Shown one piece after another: positions 1 through 6,375 of a stretch of DNA of 8,955 nt. Source of the stretch: ARS98 sp030744725. Its GTDB lineage: Bacteria; Planctomycetota; Planctomycetia; Pirellulales; Pirellulaceae. Within the stretch, counting starts at the first letter, position 1. Each line of letters opens with the position of its first letter. Both the position numbers and the translations under genes were made by a program. Below the pieces are notes generated by a model that saw nothing but the letters and a program-made list of their open reading frames with translations, did no database searches and was not told the origin of the DNA. Location of the stretch: positions 1 through 8,955 of the forward strand of contig JASLPZ010000293.1 in NCBI GenBank assembly GCA_030744725.1, in the 5' to 3' direction.

Positions 1-27
1 CATCAGCGTTTTAGGATAGTCTTCCAT
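1..27 (-). CDS. N-terminal fragment of a putative IS1595-family transposase, cut by the window edge
   Basis: Read on the minus strand from base 27, the sequence translates without a stop as MEDYPKTLM and runs off the left edge. Many IS1595-family transposases begin with MEDYPRTL or a close variant, followed by a zinc-binding domain and a DDE (ISXO2-like) domain, none of which can be seen here. A GAGG lies one base upstream of the ATG, which is unusually close for a ribosome binding site. The start sits about 85 bases downstream of the last gene of the FloA block, which ends intact, so an insertion there would not have broken it. Only nine residues are visible, so this is a recognition by eye of a short motif; a host gene with a similar start cannot be excluded. 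Confidence 0.42.
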
Positions 28-28
28 G

Positions 29-49
29 CCTCAACACTACATGTTGGGG
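29..49. repeat. Short inverted repeat next to the putative transposase start
   Basis: CCTCAACA (29-36) and TGTTGGGG (42-49) can pair as an 8 bp stem with one T-G wobble around a 5-base loop. It lies just outside the putative transposase start, where the end of an IS1595-type element would be expected. It may belong to the element's end, or act as a weak stem after the 112-600 gene. No T-rich run follows on the minus strand, so I do not call it a terminator. Confidence 0.3.
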
Positions 50-111
50 TCACTTGAGGGAAGTGGATACCCATTTCTTGCGAATCCGGCTACACGATGC
101 CGCTGGCAGGG

Positions 112-600
112 CTACCAACGGTCCTCCGGTCTGCGGAGAATCTCGCTCAGGACAATCGCATCCCGAATGTTCGTCGGAGAACGGAGCAGCTTCTGAATGT
201 CGAACGCTGCCGTTTTTTGATCACTGGGGCCTTGACCTGCGTTGTCGTCATCCAGTGACGAGTCGCTCGCGCGGCTGGTCTCGCCACCTAAATCGCCCAA
301 TTTGTGTTCAAAATAGCCGTGCAAATGGGCTTCCATGCGGTCGTCTGCTTGGTCGATTTCTTCACCCATGTGGGAGATTCGTTCGCCGAATCCCGACGTA
401 TTGATATGCTGCGACACATGATCGCCGACATCGTGCCCGGAGAGAATTCCCGATTCTTCGACGACATGAGCTTCCACGACATCCTCGTCACCTAAGATCT
501 GGATCTCCGGTCGAGGCGATGAGGCGGGGGGTGCGGGCGGTGGTTGTGGGACGCGGCGTTGTGCCGCACGTCGCAAGAAATCCTCGATATCGCCAGCCAT
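112..600 (-). CDS. Conserved-looking acidic protein of unknown function, last gene of the NfeD-FloA block
   Basis: This 162-residue protein is of unknown function. It has no signal peptide or membrane segment, so it is probably cytoplasmic. Three parts can be seen: a short N-terminal charged helix (about 2-16, with DIEDFLRRAAQRR), a proline-rich linker (17-31), and a long acidic, histidine- and glycine-containing middle (about 36-128). It ends in a basic amphipathic stretch (132-162) that closes with LSEILRRPEDRW. The compact ends and low-complexity middle suggest two short conserved docking motifs joined by a flexible region. It begins 30 bases after the floA stop on the same strand, so it is very likely co-transcribed with floA. 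My inference is a cytoplasmic accessory factor of FloA or the NfeD proteins. The ATG at 600 is preceded only by a weak purine stretch (GAGAAAGAG). That it is a real gene is fairly sure; the role is not. Confidence 0.75.
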   Translation of the reverse strand: MAGDIEDFLRRAAQRRVPQPPPAPPASSPRPEIQILGDEDVVEAHVVEESGILSGHDVGDHVSQHINTSGFGERISHMGEEIDQADDRMEAHLHGYFEHKLGDLGGETSRASDSSLDDDNAGQGPSDQKTAAFDIQKLLRSPTNIRDAIVLSEILRRPEDRW

Positions 601-630
601 GGTGAACTCTTTCTCAGGTCGGACGGGTGA

Positions 631-1668
631 TCAGGAAGTGCCGCTGGTTCGTGCAATCGACTTGCGCATATCCGTATCGCTTTGCACGTTGCGAAGTTTG
701 TAGTAATCGACAATTGTGAGGGCGCCAGTGCGAAATGCTTCGGCCATGGCGTGGGGCACTTCGGCCTCCGCATCAACCAGGGCGGCGCGACTCTGCTCGA
801 TCGATGCCAATTTCTCTCGCTCAGCCGCCACCGCCATCGCTCGGCGCCCCTCAGCACGAGCCTGGGCTACGCGTGTATCCGCTTCGGCCTGGTCCGCTTG
901 AAGACGAGCACCAATGTTCTGTCCCACGTCGATGTCGGCGATATCAATCGAGACAATCTCGAATGCCGTCTGAGAATCCAGTCGCCTCGACAGCACCGCT
1001 TTGGTAATCACGTCGGGGTTCTCAAGCACTTTCTTGTGTGAATCGGCCGAGCCGATGGCGGAGACGATTCCTTCGCCCACGCGCGCGACAATGGTCTCTT
1101 CCGTGGCACCACCGATCAATTGCTGTAAATTGGCACGCACGGTAACACGTGCCTTCACCTTCAGCTGAATTCCATCCTTGGCCACGGCGTCCAGCGAATC
1201 GCGCGGCGAGCCTTTCGCCGGGCAATCGATCACCTTGGGATAGACGCTGGTCTGAACCGATTCCAGCACGTTTCGTCCGGCCAGATCGATGGCCGTCGCC
1301 TCACGGAACGTCAGTTGAATGGTCTTCGCCTTATGTGCGGCGATCAGCGCCCGAATCACCAGCTGAACGTTGCCTCCGGCCATGAAATGGGCTTCCAGGG
1401 CTTTGGTTGTGATTTCGGTACGATCGATCCCAGCCTGGACCGCCATGATCTTGCTGCGTGTGATCACCGTGGCGTTCACTTTGCGAAAGGTCATTCCCAG
1501 AAGATCCCAGATGCGAATGCCAGCGCCCGTTAACGCTGACTGAACCCAGAGACGGAAATAACTAGCGAAGACCGCAAAGATGCCGAGGAACACAAGGATA
1601 ACAATCACCAACCCGACAATGGCGGCGATGGCGGCGGGGTCGATGTCTGCGTCTTGAGCCAACAACAT
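631..1668 (-). CDS. floA: Flotillin-like protein FloA (SPFH-related membrane scaffold)
   Basis: This 345-residue protein matches the FloA/YqfA family, flotillin-like scaffolds that form functional membrane microdomains; the usual length is about 330 residues. One membrane segment lies at about residues 12-38. The family core follows: the LTGAGIRIWDLLGMTFRKV stretch (46-64), ITRSKIMAVQAGI (69-81), the HFMAGGNVQLVIRALIAA region (94-111) and the SPFH-like part (about 165-250). An alanine- and glutamate-rich coiled coil (about 255-310) leads to a C-terminal AFRTGALTIVDYYKLRN motif (311-327). I chose the ATG at 1668 over an upstream GTG at 1746 because it is preceded by AGGGAA at normal spacing and the added residues do not resemble the family. 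It lies 105 bases after a short NfeD and 30 bases before an unknown gene on the same strand. NfeD-FloA pairing is well known (yqeZ-yqfA in Bacillus). Confidence 0.95.
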   Translation of the reverse strand: MLLAQDADIDPAAIAAIVGLVIVILVFLGIFAVFASYFRLWVQSALTGAGIRIWDLLGMTFRKVNATVITRSKIMAVQAGIDRTEITTKALEAHFMAGGNVQLVIRALIAAHKAKTIQLTFREATAIDLAGRNVLESVQTSVYPKVIDCPAKGSPRDSLDAVAKDGIQLKVKARVTVRANLQQLIGGATEETIVARVGEGIVSAIGSADSHKKVLENPDVITKAVLSRRLDSQTAFEIVSIDIADIDVGQNIGARLQADQAEADTRVAQARAEGRRAMAVAAEREKLASIEQSRAALVDAEAEVPHAMAEAFRTGALTIVDYYKLRNVQSDTDMRKSIARTSGTS

Positions 1669-1747
1669 GGTGAGATTCCCTTTTTTTGCGGCGAGATCTT
1701 GGTGGATTTCCGGCAACAGCCAGAGACGACCACCTAACCTGCACACG

Positions 1748-1777
1748 ACGTTAACCCCTGCGCGATACCGGTGTCAA
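1748..1777 (-). promoter_or_regulatory. Possible internal promoter ahead of floA
   Basis: A perfect -35 box, TTGACA (1772-1777), overlaps the stop codon of the short NfeD gene. Eighteen bases further on lies TAACGT (1748-1753), which matches the -10 consensus at only three of six positions. If used, it would let floA be transcribed apart from the NfeD genes, with a leader of about 70 bases. The weak -10 makes this tentative. Confidence 0.25.
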
Positions 1778-2406
1778 GCCAGTGGGTCGGTCAGATCGTC
1801 CAGACCCAGAGATTCGACTGGTGTCGAGAGGACATCATCAGCCGATTCCGCACTCGTAGACGGTGCTTCATCTGGGCTGGTTCCTCCCAGCATGGCATCC
1901 ACGGAGTCGATTTCGCCTTCCGCCGGTCGAACAACAAGGCGGTTCGTTCGTACGTCGATCACCTGAACGACTTGATCCGGGTCGATGGCAAATCCGTCAC
2001 TCAGTGCGTCGTATTTGTGGCCGGCGATCATCACCAGGCCGCCGGGCAACATCTTGCTGACGGCTCGACCGCGTTTCCCAATCAAACCGTGCAGGCCCCG
2101 ATAGGCTTCGGTTTCCGGCAAAACGTCGTCCGGGTGGGCTGGTCGCTTAGCCAGAATTAGCTTGCCGATCGGCGTGTGAGGCCACAAGTGGACGGCGCTC
2201 CAGAGGAGGACCGGAACGCAAAGCGTCACGGTGATCAACATGATCGTACCCGACTTGAAACCATCCATGAAGGCGACCACGACAGAAGCGACGATCAAGG
2301 TCACTGCCAGGAAACTCAGCACGCCGCCTGACGGCACGAAGACCTCCAGAATCAACATGCTCAGACCCAGCAACAGCAAGGCGATTGCCCACAAAATAAG
2401 ATCCAT
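1774..2406 (-). CDS. Short membrane NfeD protein (NfeD1b type), FloA partner
   Basis: This 210-residue protein has three membrane segments (about 4-24, 28-48 and 53-74), including the typical MLILEVFVPSGG motif (17-28). A soluble NfeD C-terminal OB-fold domain follows (about 107-163: GLIGKRGRAVSKMLPGG, then KYDALSDGF and VRTNRLVVRP). A Ser/Asp/Glu-rich disordered tail of about 45 residues ends it. There is no protease domain, so it is the short NfeD form that usually sits beside an SPFH protein and probably assists FloA assembly in the membrane. I chose the ATG at 2406 because translation then begins directly at the first membrane helix, with AAGGG about 10 bases upstream; an ATG at 2424 would add six residues. 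It is followed by floA after 105 bases and preceded by the long NfeD after 162 bases. The family call is sure; the exact partner is inferred from context. Confidence 0.92.
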   Translation of the reverse strand: MDLILWAIALLLLGLSMLILEVFVPSGGVLSFLAVTLIVASVVVAFMDGFKSGTIMLITVTLCVPVLLWSAVHLWPHTPIGKLILAKRPAHPDDVLPETEAYRGLHGLIGKRGRAVSKMLPGGLVMIAGHKYDALSDGFAIDPDQVVQVIDVRTNRLVVRPAEGEIDSVDAMLGGTSPDEAPSTSAESADDVLSTPVESLGLDDLTDPLA

Positions 2407-2461
2407 GGTGACGACCCTTATCAAATGACAATTCGTCGTAGGCAGTGTTCGATCTCTTATT

Positions 2462-2512
2462 GTCGTCTTTCGCTCCGCGAAAGCACGTTCCTTTCGCAGA
2501 GCGAAAGGCGAC
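2462..2512. repeat. REP-like double palindrome between the two NfeD genes
   Basis: Two perfect hairpins lie in tandem: CTTTCGC-TCC-GCGAAAG (2467-2483) and CTTTCGC-AGA-GCGAAAG (2491-2507, extended by one C-G pair). The outer arms, 2462-2474 and 2500-2512, are also complementary at 12 of 13 positions with one wobble, so the whole block can fold as one long hairpin or two short ones. No T-run follows on the minus strand, so it is not a classic intrinsic terminator. From memory, elements with this core recur in Pirellulaceae genomes between genes, which fits a dispersed REP-like repeat. It lies 57 bases past the stop of the long NfeD and may protect the transcript end or cause partial termination within the block. 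Confidence 0.75.
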
Positions 2513-2568
2513 TATCGGACAGTATTTCGTCGAACGATCCTAAGCTCGCAGCGCTGACATGGACAGCG

Positions 2569-4806
2569 TCAGGCAGGTCGCGCCTCTGCGGGGCTGGAGA
2601 TCGGAACGACAACAACTCGGCTACCTCGCACGCTCGCCACGCAAACGTCCGTCCCCTGTTCAATCAACTCTCCTTCACCAATCACGTCGACCACTTCGTC
2701 GCCGAACCGAGCCTTGCCGGCCGGATTTAATCGTGTCGTTGTCGTGCCGCGTTTGCCAGCAAGGTGTTCACAGTGAACAACGGCCTCGCGCTGTTGCAGG
2801 TCCTCGAGTTCTTCGTCCTCGGCTGGGGCGAGCAGCATGTGGCGCAGTATCGGCGTGTCCGGCAAGTATTTGCGCAATAGGAATATCGAGAAGAAGGCAC
2901 CCGTTCCTGCCGCGACGAGGACAAACAGAGATTGGGGCAACTGCTCGATCTGGTATTTGTTCTGCGGAATAACAAACGTCTGGCTGGCAAGAACGATGGA
3001 CGCAACAATCATCGCCGACCCACCGATGCCAAAAATACCAAATCCAGGTATGACAAAAACCTCTAACACCAGGCAGCCGACACCGGTCAGGAAAAGCATG
3101 ATCTCCAGCCAGCCGGCGGTACCATGCAAGACGTTGCACCAAAAAAACAGCACGAAGCAGACGGCCGAAACAAAGCCCGCCACGCCGATTCCTGGTTGCG
3201 AAATTTCGATCATGAACATCAGCAAACCGACAAACAAAATGGTGCCGGCCAGGTGAGGCGAAGCGAGCCGTTCGATCAACAGGTTCGCCCAATTGGGCTG
3301 GACCACGCCCAGGTCATCTTCCAGCGCATACACGCGTCTGAATTCGTCAAAGCTGGCAACGGTTTGTGTTGCCAGTTGCGTTTCGACCGCTTCGATGCCC
3401 AACAAACCACTACCAGCGAGGATCTCGGCATCCTGTTTCCATTCATCGGGCGTGTCTTGCGCTGCCAACTCTTCTTCGCAAAAATAACGTACTTCGTTGG
3501 TGCCTTGGCGAATATAGCGATGGACAACCAAACTTGAATCAACCAGTGCGACTGACAGCGACCAGTCGCGATGTTGCGATTCGGCCATGGCACGGATCGA
3601 ACGTCGAAGATCAGGCAAGTTGCTCTTGCGAATGACGACCGCGCCGGGGCCGCCGAGAACGGCATCGTGACCGACCACCATTTCGTCGCAGGCCAATGCG
3701 ATCAAAGATGCGTCCGACCGAGCTTCGGCGCGAACGAAAGCCACCGTGCGGACATCTTGGTCCGACAACGAAACCAGAAAATTCGCCAAACGCAGACTGT
3801 CATTGGCTGATCCGCCAGCGCTATCGATGTTGATGCAGATGAAATTGAACGGATGGCCGGCCATCTGCTGATTGATCGAACCAATGATCCAATTGACCAT
3901 CTTGCCACTGATCGGCCGCGCGATGTCGACGCGCAACGCATCGCCAGGGCCATCCAGGGACGGGTCGTCTTGAATGGCGGAAATGGGTATTTGCAGTGCT
4001 TTGGCCAGTTCACCACGATCGGCGGCTAAGTGACTGGCGAAGCCGTATTTCAAACGCAAGTCACGACCAGTGAATTGAGCCATATCTCCCGTCGCAACAA
4101 GCGATTCGACCGCACTGACAGTCGTCGATTGCTTGAGTGCGTCGAGTTCTTCCTGCAGGATGTAGCGAACGCCATCGACCGTTTGAACTTGGAGTACGGT
4201 AGCTTGTTGATCGATCATCCCGACGGCGATCGCCGGTGGGATCGTGCGACGGCGTTCGGCAATTTCCGCGTAACTGCTCTTCATCGTGCGATCAATGAAT
4301 GACTCCGCCACACCTGCCTCGCCAAATTCCGCATCCGGGTCGACGATCAGCTCTTCACAGGCGAGCACAGGCAACAACGCATGGCCTTTGAGATCGCCGG
4401 CCACGAACGCCACCGTCCGCGCCCCACCCAGTCGGTCGCTCGCCAAATAGCGAGCCAACGAGAGACAGCGTTCAAATTCACTACGTTCGCCTGCTTGATC
4501 GCCATCACTCGAAAACTCAAGAATCAAGATCGGACGTTTCTCCGATGTTGCCCGCTGAGACAATAGCAGATCGATCTTTCGTTTGATCTGCGTATCCACC
4601 ATTCCGGTGATCGGCAGTGGCACTTCGATCAGATAGGCCGCAGGCGTTGTCGTGTCTCGCAGTCCGCCGGCAAGTTCTGACTGCGCTCGTAACTCTGGCA
4701 CGTGAATGAGCTGCGCAACCAAACAAACGAACGCCATGGCCATCCACTTGGTCACCCAAGGGAATGAGGCGCTGCTGGCGCGGCGAACCGATTGTTGGCG
4801 TGTCAT
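2569..4806 (-). CDS. Long NfeD: secreted tandem ClpP-like domains plus membrane and OB-fold domains
   Basis: This 745-residue protein is a long NfeD (NfeD1a type). It begins with a signal peptide or anchor (hydrophobic 21-34, possible cleavage near 41). Two ClpP/crotonase-like domains follow (about 57-270 and 291-500), then four to five membrane segments (about 517-535, 541-560, 567-588, 594-610, 626-645) and a C-terminal OB-fold (about 674-736). Single-protease-domain NfeDs use a Ser-Lys dyad. By eye alignment the second copy keeps an oxyanion-type glycine pair (DSAGG, 328-332), a serine at the nucleophile site (Ser364 in EARSDAS) and a nearby lysine (Lys394). The first copy has Gly141 at the serine site and no lysine at the expected place. 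The ATG at 4806 has AGGA eight bases upstream and a promoter about 57 bases upstream; a start at 4857 would fall at the predicted transcription start. It heads the block containing the short NfeD and FloA. Confidence 0.9.
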   Translation of the reverse strand: MTRQQSVRRASSASFPWVTKWMAMAFVCLVAQLIHVPELRAQSELAGGLRDTTTPAAYLIEVPLPITGMVDTQIKRKIDLLLSQRATSEKRPILILEFSSDGDQAGERSEFERCLSLARYLASDRLGGARTVAFVAGDLKGHALLPVLACEELIVDPDAEFGEAGVAESFIDRTMKSSYAEIAERRRTIPPAIAVGMIDQQATVLQVQTVDGVRYILQEELDALKQSTTVSAVESLVATGDMAQFTGRDLRLKYGFASHLAADRGELAKALQIPISAIQDDPSLDGPGDALRVDIARPISGKMVNWIIGSINQQMAGHPFNFICINIDSAGGSANDSLRLANFLVSLSDQDVRTVAFVRAEARSDASLIALACDEMVVGHDAVLGGPGAVVIRKSNLPDLRRSIRAMAESQHRDWSLSVALVDSSLVVHRYIRQGTNEVRYFCEEELAAQDTPDEWKQDAEILAGSGLLGIEAVETQLATQTVASFDEFRRVYALEDDLGVVQPNWANLLIERLASPHLAGTILFVGLLMFMIEISQPGIGVAGFVSAVCFVLFFWCNVLHGTAGWLEIMLFLTGVGCLVLEVFVIPGFGIFGIGGSAMIVASIVLASQTFVIPQNKYQIEQLPQSLFVLVAAGTGAFFSIFLLRKYLPDTPILRHMLLAPAEDEELEDLQQREAVVHCEHLAGKRGTTTTRLNPAGKARFGDEVVDVIGEGELIEQGTDVCVASVRGSRVVVVPISSPAEARPA

Positions 4807-5119
4807 CAGATGGTTCCTGAAAACATTCGGGGGGTCGAAGGCCTGTGATCTACTCACTTTGAATTATACGACTGTGATCGCGCGACGACAAAACCATGTC
4901 TAAATCGCGATCGACCCAATTCGCCAGCGTGCCCGCGAATTCACAATCAGCAACGTTCTGTGCGCCGCAAGCAGCTAACGTCGATACAAGGAATTCGTCG
5001 GAATCTACTCGTTTCTTGCCGGAAATCGACTTTGGTCCGCAAAATTCGGCAATTGCGATGGGATTTCGCCCGAAGGCGTGTGAGACCGTCGCCCGAGAAT
5101 TCGCCCGTGGGCTGCCTGA
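4807..5119. other. 313-base intergenic region upstream of the long NfeD gene
   Basis: This gap lies between the stop of the TIGR03009-like gene and the start of the long NfeD gene. Its left part holds the NfeD leader and promoter. In the remaining ~220 bases I find no convincing gene, strong hairpin or terminator. Short GC-rich stretches with repeated GAATTC and GGGCGA words occur near 5065-5107 but form no clear structure. A plus-strand open frame starting at 4896 crosses into the next gene antisense and is not credible. Confidence 0.6.
4863..4891 (-). promoter_or_regulatory. Sigma70-type promoter of the long NfeD gene
   Basis: On the minus strand TTGTCG (4886-4891) is followed after exactly 17 bases by TATAAT (4863-4868), a perfect -10 box and a four-of-six -35 box. 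Transcription would begin near 4856, leaving a leader of about 50 bases with a ribosome binding site before the ATG at 4806. It is the best promoter in the window and marks the start of the NfeD-FloA block. Confidence 0.7.
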
Positions 5120-6181
5120 TCAGCGAGGCGCTTGTCGACCGCGCGGGGTTTGCGCTTGCCGAACCGGTCCGAATGGCGGACGCACTGCCGCGCCCCGGGC
5201 CGCTTGTCTTGCGGGCCCAGCTGCCGCCTGTTCCGTCGGGACAACGACCTTCTTCCAGTCACGAGCAGGCAACGCCGGCGCGAAGAACGCGCGCTTGAAT
5301 ATGTTTACGTCTTCAAGCGTGGTGTTCCAGTTCACCTCTCGGTTCTTGAACTCATAGGAGGTCTTTGCTTTGTTGAGATGAAACATCACCATGCCCTTGG
5401 GTAGGAAGTCTCTTTCAGCGATGACGATGAGTAGCTCTTTGAGATTCTGGGCATCCTGAAGCGTTCTGGGGACGGCTTGGAGATGATATTCCTTCTCCGT
5501 GTTCGGTGGAGTAACGACGCGTACCCAAAAACGACGTTTGATCTGTGCGGCTTTCGCTCCGAACATGAAGGGAAGTGGCCCTTCGGCAATCTGCTTGCCT
5601 TTCATATCTGGCGGAAGTGGTCGCACGATGAGCTGTTTTAGCGGATAGTTGAATTCGAAAATCGATGCGCCATCACAGATCCAATGCTCGCGCGGTCCAC
5701 CTACCTGCTCTTCCCAGACTGGTGGACCTCCCGGTTGCTTGGGTGGCGTTCGGTGTTTGATGACTTCCGCTTTGAACAGGCCTTTGTCCGGCGCCGCATA
5801 CTGAATCCTCCCCTCGGTGTACGTCTTTCGAACGAATTCGTAATTCATTCCATTGTTCGGTGTGGTACGTCGAGTCATTTCGTATTCGTGTCGCTGAAAA
5901 TCACACCGATAGCGTTCTACCGAGGATGTCTTGTGCTCCCAATAATTCAAAATGTCATTCAAGTACTTCTCATGATCCGGTGTCAGGGGCATCCAGGGGG
6001 GAGCAGTCGCGCTTCGCTGTGGGGCAACGCCCTGATTACCCGCCGGTCTGGGTTGAGTCTGCGCCACGGGTCTCTGTTGTCCGGTTGGTTGTTGCCCCGG
6101 TACTTGCGCTGCCACGTGCGATATTGCCGCGCAGGCGAAGACCGAAAACAGCACGGAGCGAGTTACATTTCGATAGACCAT
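5120..6181 (-). CDS. Secreted planctomycete protein of the TIGR03009 type (LolA-like fold)
   Basis: This 353-residue protein starts with a clear signal peptide (hydrophobic 9-20, likely cleavage after AHVAA-type residues near 25). A Pro/Gln-rich linker follows (26-62). A globular domain of about 240 residues (63-300) begins with LTPDHEKYLNDILNYWE and carries a CDF..HEY motif (93-100), GRIQYAAPDKGLFKAE (124-139), WICDG..IFEFNYP (167-180) and AERDFLPKGMVMF (255-267). The repeated beta-strand pattern around these motifs resembles LolA/LolB-type lipoprotein carriers. The protein would act in the periplasm; its ligand is unknown. The tail (318-353) is low-complexity, basic and rich in Ala, Gln, Pro and Arg. 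AGGA lies 10 bases upstream of the ATG. It stands alone between gaps of 313 and 194 bases. I recognise the family from memory of planctomycete proteins; the LolA-like fold is an inference. Confidence 0.8.
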   Translation of the reverse strand: MVYRNVTRSVLFSVFACAAISHVAAQVPGQQPTGQQRPVAQTQPRPAGNQGVAPQRSATAPPWMPLTPDHEKYLNDILNYWEHKTSSVERYRCDFQRHEYEMTRRTTPNNGMNYEFVRKTYTEGRIQYAAPDKGLFKAEVIKHRTPPKQPGGPPVWEEQVGGPREHWICDGASIFEFNYPLKQLIVRPLPPDMKGKQIAEGPLPFMFGAKAAQIKRRFWVRVVTPPNTEKEYHLQAVPRTLQDAQNLKELLIVIAERDFLPKGMVMFHLNKAKTSYEFKNREVNWNTTLEDVNIFKRAFFAPALPARDWKKVVVPTEQAAAGPARQAARGAAVRPPFGPVRQAQTPRGRQAPR

Positions 6182-6375
6182 AGGTGGGCATTCCTGCAGA
6201 TGGATGATAACCGCGTGCGACCCCGACCGTTACGCGGCATTTCGGAGCGGGAGTCTAGCAACATCTGCCAACCGGCCCTAGGTCGTTTCTGCGGCTTCGT
6301 ACACTGCCAGAATCCGCTATTTTTCAGCGTGGGCCGGACGATCCGTCGAGTGCGCGACCCCGTTCGTTCAACTGG

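Noticed and set aside
2425..2730. Plus-strand open frame containing SLRESTFLS-like sequence
   Set aside because: It is the translation of the CTTTCGC/GCGAAAG palindrome and antisense NfeD sequence; such peptides commonly arise from this repeat.
4807..4857. Longer start of the long NfeD gene at 4857
   Set aside because: It would coincide with the predicted transcription start, has no ribosome binding site, and would place 17 polar residues before the signal sequence.
4896..5357. Plus-strand open frame of 153 codons starting near the NfeD promoter
   Set aside because: Its second half is antisense to the TIGR03009-like gene, the composition is unlike a folded protein, and no ribosome binding site is visible.
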